Source: Erwinia tasmaniensis Et1/99 (GTDB lineage: Bacteria > Pseudomonadota > Gammaproteobacteria > Enterobacterales > Enterobacteriaceae). From it: a stretch of 64,000 bases of DNA. The notes beneath the pieces were generated by a model that did not search any database, was not told where the DNA came from, and was given only the letters and a program-made list of their open reading frames with translations. Every line of letters begins with the position of its first letter. The first letter of the stretch is position 1. Shown piece after piece: positions 48,497-57,328 of the stretch. The position numbers and the translations under genes are program-made. The stretch covers positions 1,240,001 to 1,304,000 of the forward strand of contig NC_010694.1 in assembly GCF_000026185.1 (NCBI RefSeq), written 5' to 3'.

Positions 48497-48530
48497 CAGG
48501 GGGTGAGCCCATCGCCCCCTGTTTTATTTT
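48497..48530 (+). terminator. fabB terminator
   Basis: CAGGGGGTGA pairs with TCGCCCCCTG (one G-T or mismatch pair) around GCCCA, followed by TTTTATTTT. Confidence 0.85.
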
Positions 48531-48651
48531 CGCCCCACGGCCCGATCCCTGCACGTTAATCTGATAATCTTCCCCTCTCTACGCCATCCCTTTGCGATCG
48601 TCATCCGACGGCCTCAACGACATGAAAGCTAACCGAAAGCTAAACATAAGC

Positions 48652-48679
48652 AACCTTTAACCTTATACATTGAAGGGTT
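48652..48679. promoter_or_regulatory. repeat-rich putative operator before the PLP decarboxylase operon
   Basis: AACCTTT and AACCTTA stand in tandem (48652-48658 and 48659-48665), followed eight bases after AACCTT by the inverted AAGGGTT (48673-48679). TTGAAG at 48671-48676 could be a -35 hexamer within it. The layout suggests a regulator site; none is assigned. The interval 48531-48921 otherwise holds no gene. Confidence 0.35.
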
Positions 48680-48921
48680 TATGGTACTCTGGCGTTATTG
48701 TTTAGCCGAGGTAATACATTTTGACTTTTTTCGTTCACTATTTCCCCGCTGCCGCATACCGTTTTTGCGCCATGCAGCAGGCCACGCAAGCCGGTTACAT
48801 CTCACCGCCAGCAAAGTATCAGCCCCCTCAAAGGACTCGATAAAAGAGTAGTGTCATCTTGCTCTTCGCAGCGAGGCACCAGCGACCTTTTTTACCCTAT
48901 AAACGGAATTATACCCCCAGC

Positions 48922-50604
48922 ATGCTACAGCACTTTGTAAAACAGCCTTTATCAGCTGCATCAGAAAGCCTGCAGGCAGTCATCGACTACGCGCAGGATT
49001 TAGACCGTCATATACAGGATCGCGCACGCGCCGCCCAGTCCGGGCTACCTGAACTGGATTTTGCCCCCGCAGGGCTCGCCAGACTTGGCCCCAAGTACCC
49101 GGCACGAACCTTCTCCTGGCTGGAGGAGCTTGCAGGCGAGTCGGACGATATCCCGGCCGAAGACGCCGAGCTGTTCGACGAGGTCGCTCGCTATTTTGAG
49201 GGCGCTATCCGCCCTCAATCGCGCCATTCCCTGTTTAACATGGTGCCGGCCCCAGGCAGGGAAGCGACGGCGGCCGCATGGCTGGCCACCGCCTACAACA
49301 TCAATAGCCTGATGGACGTATTCGGCGGCGAGTCGCTGCTTATTGAACAAAAGGTGGCCCGCTGCATTGGGCGCTGGGCCGGCTGGCCGCAGGCGATGGG
49401 CATATCCTGTAGCGGCGGCAAACTCACTATAATGTATGCCATTAAATCAGCGCTGAGCCGCCTCGAACCCGGATCGTTACGCACGGGCCTGCCGGGCGAC
49501 ACGGTGATTTTGTGCAGTGAAGGCTCACATTACTGCGTAGAGCATGCCGCCAGCCTGCTGGGGCTGGGTTCAGACAACTGTTTGCGTGTGCCCGGTAACG
49601 GTAGTGGACGCATGTGCGGCAAGGCACTGCTGCGCATCCTCAAGCAACAGCACGAGCGGGGACGGCGGGTTGCCGCTATCGTCTGCTGCGGCGGAACCAC
49701 CATTAATTTCAACTGTGAGGACACCCGGCAGATAGGTGACATTGTCGATGTGTTTATGCGTGAGAACAATGTAAAGCAACGCCCCTGGCTACATTTGGAC
49801 AGCGTCATCGGCTGGCTGTATCTGAGCCTGAACCAGGTGGGTCAAGAGCAGCTGCTTCAGGCTGTGAACGACCCGCGCAGCAGAAAGCGTATTGCCGAAG
49901 TGGGGCGACGCCTGCAGGGTTTAGATGGATTTGATTCACTCGGCGTCGACTTTCATAAAGATGGCCTGTGCCCCTATGCCAGCAGCTTTTTTGTCGGTCG
50001 TGACCGACATTTTATGGATCTGCTCGGTGACGGCCATTATCACTATGACGAAACCGATTTTCAGCCGGGCAAATTTCGTGCCTACCGTTATACCTTTGAA
50101 AACTCACGATCGGGCCAGGGGACCCTCGCCGCCTGGATCAACCTGCGCCGCCTGGGCCGCGCGGGCTACGCCGATTATCTCGTTAGTCTGCATCAGGCGC
50201 GTAATTCTCTGGTTGATGCGCTGGAGCGCCACGGCCTGTTCCGCGTGCTTAACCCGGCCAGTCTGGGTTGGGAAGTGGTCTTTGAAGCGCCGTTTGATCC
50301 TGCGCTCATCGATCGCGCAGGAACTCACCATGATCTCGCGGCGGGCTTTATGCAGGCGTGTTGGGACCGGGTTAATGCGGGCTACGATCTTCCGCTGTTC
50401 AGTATCATACCTGGCTATCAGATTGATAATGATCCTAAATCGATCACCACGGCTTTTCTTCTCTATCCCATGCGCCAGCGCGAGGAGAGCGAGTGGGATG
50501 ATACGGTGGCGCTGATCGCCGCTCAATTTGACGGCTTCCAGGCCCGCCTGCATGCGCAGCCCGGTGAGTCAGTCGCCGTTGAGTTTGAAAAGCCCATCCG
50601 CTGA
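48922..50604 (+). CDS. PLP-dependent group II amino-acid decarboxylase
   Basis: A 560-residue pyridoxal-phosphate enzyme of the group II decarboxylase family. PLP-stacking His in SEGSHYCVEHAASLLGLG (about residue 210), substrate and phosphate site SCSGGKLTIMYAIKSAL, Asp in HLDSVIGWLYL and the Schiff-base Lys in GVDFHKDGLCPYASSFFVG (about residue 345). It is not a close match to the glutamate, lysine or aspartate decarboxylases I know. ATG 48922 is preferred because family similarity starts after it, but no good ribosome site is seen; a TTG start at 48859 would add 21 residues. The aminotransferase gene follows after 16 bases, making a two-gene operon. Substrate unknown. Confidence 0.82.
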   Translation: MLQHFVKQPLSAASESLQAVIDYAQDLDRHIQDRARAAQSGLPELDFAPAGLARLGPKYPARTFSWLEELAGESDDIPAEDAELFDEVARYFEGAIRPQSRHSLFNMVPAPGREATAAAWLATAYNINSLMDVFGGESLLIEQKVARCIGRWAGWPQAMGISCSGGKLTIMYAIKSALSRLEPGSLRTGLPGDTVILCSEGSHYCVEHAASLLGLGSDNCLRVPGNGSGRMCGKALLRILKQQHERGRRVAAIVCCGGTTINFNCEDTRQIGDIVDVFMRENNVKQRPWLHLDSVIGWLYLSLNQVGQEQLLQAVNDPRSRKRIAEVGRRLQGLDGFDSLGVDFHKDGLCPYASSFFVGRDRHFMDLLGDGHYHYDETDFQPGKFRAYRYTFENSRSGQGTLAAWINLRRLGRAGYADYLVSLHQARNSLVDALERHGLFRVLNPASLGWEVVFEAPFDPALIDRAGTHHDLAAGFMQACWDRVNAGYDLPLFSIIPGYQIDNDPKSITTAFLLYPMRQREESEWDDTVALIAAQFDGFQARLHAQPGESVAVEFEKPIR

Positions 50605-50620
50605 GCCGAGAGTAATTACT

Positions 50621-51853
50621 ATGACTCAAACACATCTTTGCCCGGCACGCGATGCATTTACTCTGGTAAAAATGCTGGTCGATCGCTTCCGTTCACGTCA
50701 AAACGCGCCAGATTTCACCGGTGCACCGCTGCTGGACCTGTCGATCGGCAATCCTGACATTGCCCCGGCATCACGCTGGCGTCAGCGCCTGCAGCACTTC
50801 ATTAACCGTGACGATCTGCATGGCTACGGCGAGTTCCACCCCGATATCAACCGGCTTTTACGTGAGCGCTTTGCCGCCTACTATCAGCGCCGTTTTCTGC
50901 CGCCTGATGCGCCGTTTTTGCTCGATCCGGATCGCCATATCGTCGATCTGCTCGGCTCTAAAGAAGGCATATTTTACAGCCTGCTAAGCTGTCTGAAGCC
51001 GGATGAGGCGGTGCTGATGCCCGACCCCTGCTATACGGTTTACCAGAGCTGCGCGCGATTAATCGGCGCGCGCGTGGAGCGATTTACCTGCGACGAATTT
51101 GGCCAGCCGGACGTGAGCTCTGTCCGTCCTGAACAGTTGCAGGGTGCGCGCGTGCTGGTTATCTGCTCGCCGGGTAATCCCACCGGAGTGCAGCTCTCCG
51201 CAGACAGGTTGAAACAGGTGCTTGATTTTGCGCTGGAAAACGATCTCTGGCTGGTGATCGACCGGGCTTATGCAGAGATTGCGTTTACGCCAGCGCGTAA
51301 TGGTCGACTCGACGGTGCCGCGCTGGTGGAGCCGGGCGCGCTGTCACGCGTGCTGGAGCTACACAGCCTGAGTAAGTCCTGCGGCCTTGCCGGCTGGCGC
51401 ATTGGTTTTGCGGCCGGTGCACCGGAGCTGATAGCCAGGATCCGGGCCGCCAAGTTTAACGCCGACTTCGGCACATTTTTGCCGTTGCAGTGCGTCGCGG
51501 CTGAGGTGCTTGATGAACTTGAAGAGATCGCCGAACGGCACAGAGACGTCTATGCCGCGCGCATGCAGCGTTTTATCGCTAAAGCGGCTTTATCAGGTTG
51601 GCATATCCCCCCTTCAGACGGCACTTTCTTTCTTTGGGCTCCGTTACCGCCCGGTTTCGCCGGGGACGATGTGGATTTCGTTGAGCAGCTGCTGGATGCG
51701 ACCGGCGTGCTGGTCACGCCGGGCAGCGGTTTCGGCCCCGGTGGAAGTGGACGGGTGCGTATCGCCCTGGTGCAATCCGACGAGGTGCTGGATGACGCGC
51801 TGCAACGGTTGGATAAGTGGCAGGCATTGCGCACGGGGCCGATTGAGGATTAA
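50621..51853 (+). CDS. class I/II PLP aminotransferase
   Basis: A 410-residue fold-type I aminotransferase. It shows LLDLSIGNPDIAPAS, GSKEGIFYSLLSCL (PLP phosphate), CSPGNPTGVQLS with the Asn/Arg-site, DRAYAEIAF and the PLP lysine in LHSLSKSCGLAGWRIGFAAG (about residue 250), ending GSGFGPGGSGRVRIALV. It resembles AlaC/DapL-type transaminases rather than any assigned enzyme. It lies 16 bases after the decarboxylase stop. Acting on the same molecule in series, the pair could make or break down an amine or an unusual amino acid (inference). Confidence 0.87.
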   Translation: MTQTHLCPARDAFTLVKMLVDRFRSRQNAPDFTGAPLLDLSIGNPDIAPASRWRQRLQHFINRDDLHGYGEFHPDINRLLRERFAAYYQRRFLPPDAPFLLDPDRHIVDLLGSKEGIFYSLLSCLKPDEAVLMPDPCYTVYQSCARLIGARVERFTCDEFGQPDVSSVRPEQLQGARVLVICSPGNPTGVQLSADRLKQVLDFALENDLWLVIDRAYAEIAFTPARNGRLDGAALVEPGALSRVLELHSLSKSCGLAGWRIGFAAGAPELIARIRAAKFNADFGTFLPLQCVAAEVLDELEEIAERHRDVYAARMQRFIAKAALSGWHIPPSDGTFFLWAPLPPGFAGDDVDFVEQLLDATGVLVTPGSGFGPGGSGRVRIALVQSDEVLDDALQRLDKWQALRTGPIED

Positions 51854-51880
51854 CGGGCGTGGGTTTCGTCTGCGGCAGCG

Positions 51881-53308
51881 CTAATAGCTTAACCGGGCGA
51901 GCTTATTGACCGCAGCGATCAGCTCCGCGGGTTGCAGCGCCGAGAAACCGAGCATCCAGCCTTCTTGCGCGGGCTGCTGCCGGTAGAGTGGCGACAGGCG
52001 GGGCAGCAGCAGTTCATGCTGCAACGCCTGCTGAGTCAGTCTCCGTTCGCCGCCCGCGCGCAGAGCTACCGTCAGCTGTAATCCCCCCTGATGCGGAAAC
52101 AGACTCAGACGATGCGCCAGTTTGTTATTGAGTTCGTCAATCAAAAGGTTGCGGCGGCTGGCATACAGCTGGCGCATCAGACGAAGATGGGCAGCAAAGT
52201 GACCATGCTGGATAAAGTCGGCGGTCACGGCCTGCATCAGCTGGGCGCTGTGGCCATCCATCAGGCTGCGCAGGCGGCGTAACGGTTCGATCAGCGCATC
52301 AGGCACTACCAGATAAGCCAGCCGCAGAGACGGGAACAGGACTTTGGAAAACGTTCCGACGTACAGTACGCGGGCCCGCTCCTCCAGCCCCTGCAAAGCG
52401 GGCAGAGGCCGCCCGTCATAGTGGAATTCGCTATCGTAATCATCCTCGATAAGCCAGCATTCTGAGCGACGGGCGAAGTCCAGCCATGCCAGCCGCCGTT
52501 GGCCACTGAGCGTGCTGCCGGTGGGGTACTGATGAGAAGGAGTAAGATAAACCAGGCGCGGCGGGGCATCGTCGCCAATGATTGCCCCCTGTTCGTCGGT
52601 GGCAAGGGTGCAGACGTCAGCACCATTGCTGTGAAAGGCGTGATAAGCCCCCCGATAGCCCGGATCTTCCAGCCAAACCCTGTCACCCCGATCGCAGAGC
52701 AGCAGGGCAATCATCTGCAACGCCTGCTGCGAACTGGTGACGATCACCACCTGGTCTGCGGTACAGCGTACCCCGCGTGACTGGCCGAGATAGTGCGCCA
52801 CCGCCTGGCGCAGCGACGGCAGTCCCAACGGATCGCCGTAGCCCATCAGAGACTCACCGCCCGCGCTTAAACGCTGTTGCGTCAGACGCCGCCACAGCCG
52901 TTGTGGGAAAGCGCGCAGGTCGGGGGAACCGGCGGCGAACGCCCGGGGAAACGGCGGGTCGTCACAGCCACCTGCCGCGATAATATTCTGTCCGCGCGCT
53001 GATAACACCGGTACTGGTGTGGGCAGGCTGCGGCGTACCGCACGCTCGGGAAAAAGGGCGACAAATGTTCCCTTACCGCTATAGCGCGACAAATATCCTT
53101 CGCTTTCAAGCTGACTATAGGCCGCCTCAATGGTAACGCGTGACAGGGAGAGATCGCAGGCCAGCAGGCGCGATGAGGGCAGGCGCGTTTCCGCCGGCAG
53201 GATACCGTTGGCAATGGCCTGACGCAGCATAGCGCAGACCCGGTCACGCAGCGTGGCGGCGGGTTGGCTGTTGAATAAGGCCAGAAAGGGAACGGTAGTG
53301 AGCGCCAT
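51881..53308 (-). CDS. MocR/PdxR-family transcriptional regulator
   Basis: A 475-residue regulator fusing an N-terminal GntR winged helix (about 15-85: LRDRVCAMLRQAI, LPSSRLLACDLSLSRVTIEAAYSQLESEGYL) to a fold-type I aminotransferase domain. This has PLP-site motifs TSSQQALQMIALLL, YLTPSHQYPTGSTLS, EDDYDSEFHYDGRPL and the PLP lysine in VGTFSKVLFPSLRLAYLV. Such proteins sense PLP or an amino-acid adduct and act on a divergent gene, here the rhodanese gene. The ATG at 53308 directly abuts one copy of the operator repeat and lacks a clear ribosome site. It is convergent with the aminotransferase gene. Confidence 0.9.
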   Translation of the reverse strand: MALTTVPFLALFNSQPAATLRDRVCAMLRQAIANGILPAETRLPSSRLLACDLSLSRVTIEAAYSQLESEGYLSRYSGKGTFVALFPERAVRRSLPTPVPVLSARGQNIIAAGGCDDPPFPRAFAAGSPDLRAFPQRLWRRLTQQRLSAGGESLMGYGDPLGLPSLRQAVAHYLGQSRGVRCTADQVVIVTSSQQALQMIALLLCDRGDRVWLEDPGYRGAYHAFHSNGADVCTLATDEQGAIIGDDAPPRLVYLTPSHQYPTGSTLSGQRRLAWLDFARRSECWLIEDDYDSEFHYDGRPLPALQGLEERARVLYVGTFSKVLFPSLRLAYLVVPDALIEPLRRLRSLMDGHSAQLMQAVTADFIQHGHFAAHLRLMRQLYASRRNLLIDELNNKLAHRLSLFPHQGGLQLTVALRAGGERRLTQQALQHELLLPRLSPLYRQQPAQEGWMLGFSALQPAELIAAVNKLARLSY

Positions 53309-53354
53309 ATGGGTCTTGTTGGGTAGCTTAAATGGGTCTTAAGATTAAGACCTG
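53309..53354. promoter_or_regulatory. MocR operator: two direct repeats plus an inverted half
   Basis: ATGGGTCTT occurs at 53309-53317 and 53332-53340, 23 bases apart, and an inverted AAGACC half lies at 53347-53352. A likely promoter for the rhodanese gene, TTGTTG (53316-53321) and TAAGAT (53340-53345), overlaps the repeats. Direct repeats between divergent genes are usual for MocR-type regulators. Confidence 0.65.
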
Positions 53355-53398
53355 TTCAGCTTATGATAGCAAGACATGATGTTAATCAGGAGTTCCCT

Positions 53399-53851
53399 AT
53401 GAGTCACTTTTCGGCGGTTTTACAATTTCCCCCTCCTTCTCCACGGCAGAGTGAGGCATGGCTGGCGGAAAAGCTGGCTTACTATGCCGACGCCTGGGAT
53501 GTGGCGCAGGACCTGGCAAACGGCGTGGCGGAGATTGTGGTGATTGATACGCGCTCACCGCAGCATTATCACGCCGGGCATATCTGCGCTGCTATCAGTT
53601 TCCCTCACCGCACCATGAATGCCGACAGCCTGGCGGCGCTGGATCGTGACAAAGTGTATGTCACCTACTGTGACGGTATCGGCTGCAACGGCTCAACCCG
53701 GGGAGCGTGGAAGCTGGCGGCGGCAGGATTTAAGGTGAAGGAACTGATCGGCGGGCTGGATTTCTGGCGGCGCGATCGGCATCCGGTAACGACAGGGGAT
53801 GAGCCGGGCAGCTGGCCAGAGACGACCACAGGGCCCGACTGCGGCTGCTAA
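53399..53851 (+). CDS. rhodanese-domain sulfurtransferase
   Basis: A 150-residue single-domain rhodanese. The fold marks are VVIDTRSPQHYHAGHICAAISFPH (about residues 50-73) and the active-site Cys in VTYCDGIGCNGSTRGAWKL (about residue 100), then ELIGGLDFWRRDRHP. The C-terminus ends GPDCGC, adding two cysteines. Such proteins transfer sulfur or act on thiols and arsenate. AGGAG precedes the ATG; an in-frame ATG 12 codons further up lacks this. It is divergent from the MocR gene and probably controlled by it. Confidence 0.88.
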   Translation: MSHFSAVLQFPPPSPRQSEAWLAEKLAYYADAWDVAQDLANGVAEIVVIDTRSPQHYHAGHICAAISFPHRTMNADSLAALDRDKVYVTYCDGIGCNGSTRGAWKLAAAGFKVKELIGGLDFWRRDRHPVTTGDEPGSWPETTTGPDCGC

Positions 53852-53852
53852 A

Positions 53853-54872
53853 TTACAGCAGCATCCACAGCACCAGGCCAAGCAGGACCAGCGTAACAAA
53901 GGCGGCTAACACCGGGCGTTTAGCCAGCGGCTGCACTGCGGCAGGCAGCGCACCCCAGGCCGGCATAACAATGGGTTTCGGGTTGAGTCCGCTGTCGGCA
54001 ACGGGCTGCTCCAGCAGGCGCTCGGCGCGCTTGCTGAACAACAGGTTTAACAGATCCTGTACCTGCGCCGCGCTTAGCGGCGTCTGCGGTGCGGCGTTAA
54101 AACGCTGCTGGCTGTGATCCTCTAACAGCCGCTGTTCGGCGCTATCCAGCGGCTGCTTCAGCGTGGCGGTCAGCTGTGACAGCGTTGTCGAAGCGTGCTG
54201 CGTCATCGTCTGGCTGGCCTGCAGATACTGGTTCAGCAGCGGGAATAAGCGCGCCGGGATCGGATCGCCGCTGTGCAGATTCACCACCTTCAGCAGTGAG
54301 GCCCACAGTTTGACCGGCTGTTCTCCGGTGGCCGCCGCCAGACGTGATATTTGCTGGTTAAGGGCGTGATGCTCCGCCGGCAGCAGGGTGCGATCGGTTG
54401 CGTGTCCCTGCTGCGGCTGTGGAATGGCCATCTGGCCATTTTGCAACATGGTCAGCACCTGACGTAGCTGATCCGGGTTAAGCGAACTCAGCACCGTATG
54501 ACCGAATTGTTGACGGATGAAATCACTGACGGCCTGGCGATTATTACCGGTAGGCAGCAGGTCGCTGAGCTGCTGCTGCAGCTGGCGCGTGGCGTGACTG
54601 TCCTGCACCTGCGTCAGGCGCAGGTTAAGAAACTGCTCTGCCTGAGGAAAGTGACGAGCCTGAAGTCCGGCATCATTTTTTACTCCGACCTCATGGCGCA
54701 GACCAGCCCACAGTTCGGCAGATTTCAGCGAGCTGAGCGACATGATTTTTACTATCAACCTTTCCAGCGTGGTGCGCTGTGCAGGCGTTAACGGCTGCAC
54801 AGCGCCGGAATGAGCATCGATCGCCGGGCGATCGCCGGGTAGGGGCGCACCAGGGCCACTTATAGGTTGCAT
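53853..54872 (-). CDS. flk: flagellar assembly checkpoint protein Flk
   Basis: A 339-residue protein matching Flk (Fluke) of enteric bacteria: a long soluble, Gln-rich helical region, for example RTTLERLIVKIMSLSSLKSAELWAGLRHEVGVKN and LPAEHHALNQQISRLAAATGEQPVKLWASLLKV. A single C-terminal membrane helix follows (PVLAAFVTLVLLGLVLWMLL). In Salmonella Flk stops premature secretion of the hook-length protein FliK. GAAGGA precedes the ATG. It lies between the accessory block and pdxB, near its E. coli position. Confidence 0.88.
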   Translation of the reverse strand: MQPISGPGAPLPGDRPAIDAHSGAVQPLTPAQRTTLERLIVKIMSLSSLKSAELWAGLRHEVGVKNDAGLQARHFPQAEQFLNLRLTQVQDSHATRQLQQQLSDLLPTGNNRQAVSDFIRQQFGHTVLSSLNPDQLRQVLTMLQNGQMAIPQPQQGHATDRTLLPAEHHALNQQISRLAAATGEQPVKLWASLLKVVNLHSGDPIPARLFPLLNQYLQASQTMTQHASTTLSQLTATLKQPLDSAEQRLLEDHSQQRFNAAPQTPLSAAQVQDLLNLLFSKRAERLLEQPVADSGLNPKPIVMPAWGALPAAVQPLAKRPVLAAFVTLVLLGLVLWMLL

Positions 54873-55004
54873 GGCGAAGTCCTTCAGTCAGAGTCAACGT
54901 CCGGGGGGCGCCGGAGTAAAAGGTCATCGGCTATGATAACAATCCCGCCCGGCGATAGGTAGAGGAAGGGGGCGTATTCACCCCATTTGACGCGATTTAT
55001 TTCT

Positions 55005-55916
55005 TCATTCGGATGATTTATTGCCGGGCGTACAAGATGACTTGCGTCCAGTCAATGGCGTGCGCAGTCGCTGCGCCAGAATGACCCCCGCCAGGGCGAT
55101 ACCCCCACCGATAAAATGATAGCTGTGCAGCGTCTCATGCAGAAAGCTTACCGCAATCACGGCGGTAAAAATGGGCACCAGATTCATATAAATGCTGGTG
55201 CTGCTTGCTCCGAGGCGCATCACGCCCTGGATCCACAGGAAGGGCGCAACGATCGACGCCGGAATAGCGGCAAAGAGCACCAGCGGAAGGTTATGAGCAT
55301 TGAGCGAGACATCCGTTGCCAGCAGGAAATTCGGGGTTAATAACAGCACGCCAAATAAGATCTGCATCCACAGACTCTGCCAGTTGGGCAGCGGAATGGC
55401 CCAGCGCCGGGTCAGCACCCCATACAGAGCATAGGAGAGGGAAGCCACGAACATCATGATTTCTCCTTTACCCAGCCCCTGCGTCAGTATTTTTGCCGGT
55501 TCTCCCTGGCTCACCAGCCATACCAGCCCGAAAAATGACAGCAGGCTGCCGAGCAGTATCCCCAGCGTAGGCGCCAGGCGCATTACCACCACGCTCAGCA
55601 GTACGGTGAGCAGCGGGATCAGCGCGGCGACAATCCCCATAAACAGCGCGCTGACGCTATGCGCAGCGTAGTAAGCCAGGCTCTGATACATCACCATGCC
55701 TAACAGTCCCAGCACCAACAGTTTCCACCATGATTGCTTGATCTGCTGGCGATGACGCCAGACGCCGGGTAGGGCAAAAGGGGCTAATACCAGCAGCGCC
55801 ACCAGCCAGCGATAAAAGGAGATGGCCGCGGGATCGATGGCCGCCGCGGACAGCTTGCTGACGATGGCGTTGACTGACCAGATTAGCACCGCCAGTAGCG
55901 GAAAAAGGAAGTTCAT
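55005..55916 (-). CDS. EamA/DMT-superfamily permease
   Basis: Inner-membrane protein of 303 residues with ten hydrophobic helices in two EamA repeats: MNFLFPLLAVLIWSVNAIVSKLSA, FYRWLVALLVLAPF, then GEIMMFVASLSYALYGVLTRRW and TSIYMNLVPIFTAVIAVSFLHE. Members export amino acids or metabolites; the substrate is unknown. ATG 55916 aligns with the usual family start; upstream in-frame starts would add a non-hydrophobic tail. It is divergent from pdxB. Being near the PLP enzyme genes it might export their product, but distance and flk in between weaken that. Confidence 0.87.
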   Translation of the reverse strand: MNFLFPLLAVLIWSVNAIVSKLSAAAIDPAAISFYRWLVALLVLAPFALPGVWRHRQQIKQSWWKLLVLGLLGMVMYQSLAYYAAHSVSALFMGIVAALIPLLTVLLSVVVMRLAPTLGILLGSLLSFFGLVWLVSQGEPAKILTQGLGKGEIMMFVASLSYALYGVLTRRWAIPLPNWQSLWMQILFGVLLLTPNFLLATDVSLNAHNLPLVLFAAIPASIVAPFLWIQGVMRLGASSTSIYMNLVPIFTAVIAVSFLHETLHSYHFIGGGIALAGVILAQRLRTPLTGRKSSCTPGNKSSE

Positions 55917-56085
55917 CAGGGTGTGCTCGGATAGGCAGAAACAATGGGGTAGTTTATACGTCATGGCGCTAAATAACATGCGCTGATTGCCTCAGTTGCG
56001 AGCCGGCGGTGGGAAAAGAGGAAGATGCCCCATCCGTGTTGCTTTATGGCAGAATACCTCCTCCTGAATGAGCTGGAATCCTATT

Positions 56086-57219
56086 GTGAAAATCCTCGTT
56101 GATGAAAATATGCCTTATGCCCGTGAGCTGTTCGGCCGCACTGGCGACGTGGTGGCCGTGCCCGGTCGCCCCATCCCGCATGAACAGCTGGATGATGCCG
56201 ATGGCCTGATGGTGCGTTCGGTGACTCAGGTAGACGCCGGGCTGTTGCACGGTAAACCGGTGAAGTTTGTCGGTACGGCGACCGCAGGAACCGACCATAT
56301 TGACGAGTCATTCCTGCAACAGCAGGGGATTGCTTTCTCTGCGGCGCCGGGCTGCAATGCCATCGCGGTGGTGGAATATGTTTTTTCAGCCCTGCTGCTG
56401 CTGGCCGAGCGTGACGGATTTCAGCTAGCCGATCGTACCGTGGGTATTGTCGGCGTGGGTAACGTCGGCGGTCGTCTACAGGCCCGGCTGGAGGCTTTAG
56501 GCATCCGCACCTTGCTATGCGATCCTCCGCGTGCTGAACGCGGGGATGAGGGGACATTTTTACCGTTGTCGCAGCTGGTGGCAGAAGCGGACGTACTCAC
56601 CTTTCATACTCCGCTATTCAAGGATGGGCCATATCAGACCCGGCATATTGTTGATGAAGCGCTGCTGCAAAACCTCAAGCCGGGAAGCATTCTGATTAAC
56701 GCCTGCCGCGGCCCGGTAGTGGATAATACCGCGCTGCTGAAGGTGCTGGAGCAGCGTGACGATCTCAGCGTGGTGCTGGACGTCTGGGAGCCAGAACCGG
56801 AACTCTCGCTGCCGCTATTGGCGAAGGTGGATATCGCCACCGCGCATATTGCCGGCTATACCCTCGAAGGCAAAGCGCGCGGGACTACCCAGGTTTTTGA
56901 AGCCTGGACGCAATTTATCGGACGGCCTCAGCAGGTCGCGCTGGAAACGCTACTCCCCGCGCCGGAGTTTGGCCGTATTACCCTGAGTGGCGAACTTGAT
57001 CAGGCAACGCTGAAACGTCTGGTGCATCTGGTGTATGATGTGCGCAGCGACGATGCGCCGCTGCGGCGCGGCGCGGCCATCGCCGGTGAATTTGACCGTT
57101 TGCGCAAGAATTATCAGGAGCGCCGGGAGTGGTCCTCTTTGCGGGTTGAATGCGACAATGCGGCAACGGCCGCGCTGCTGAACCGGCTGGGTTTTCACGC
57201 CGTTCATATGGTGCGCTGA
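56086..57219 (+). CDS. pdxB: erythronate-4-phosphate dehydrogenase
   Basis: NAD-dependent enzyme of 377 residues in pyridoxal phosphate synthesis, oxidising 4-phosphoerythronate. N-terminal [17 protein letters not shown]; catalytic and NAD motifs [59 protein letters not shown] (Arg) and [18 protein letters not shown] (His). A C-terminal dimer domain with REWSSLRVE follows. The start codon is GTG 56086, aligning with the E. coli Met; an upstream in-frame ATG would add six residues. Its product PLP is the cofactor of several enzymes nearby. Confidence 0.96.
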   Translation: MKILVDENMPYARELFGRTGDVVAVPGRPIPHEQLDDADGLMVRSVTQVDAGLLHGKPVKFVGTATAGTDHIDESFLQQQGIAFSAAPGCNAIAVVEYVFSALLLLAERDGFQLADRTVGIVGVGNVGGRLQARLEALGIRTLLCDPPRAERGDEGTFLPLSQLVAEADVLTFHTPLFKDGPYQTRHIVDEALLQNLKPGSILINACRGPVVDNTALLKVLEQRDDLSVVLDVWEPEPELSLPLLAKVDIATAHIAGYTLEGKARGTTQVFEAWTQFIGRPQQVALETLLPAPEFGRITLSGELDQATLKRLVHLVYDVRSDDAPLRRGAAIAGEFDRLRKNYQERREWSSLRVECDNAATAALLNRLGFHAVHMVR

Positions 57220-57274
57220 TTGACCGGGTTGCCTTTGCATCACCCCGTATACCACGGGAAAAATCTGAATCTTC

Positions 57275-57305
57275 GGGCGGTGAACTCACCGCCCTTCATT
57301 TTTAT
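57275..57305 (+). terminator. terminator after pdxB
   Basis: GGGCGGTG and CACCGCCC pair in an 8 bp stem around AACT, followed by TTCATTTTTAT. Confidence 0.8.
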
Positions 57306-57328
57306 GTCATTGTCTGGAGTAAACCAAC

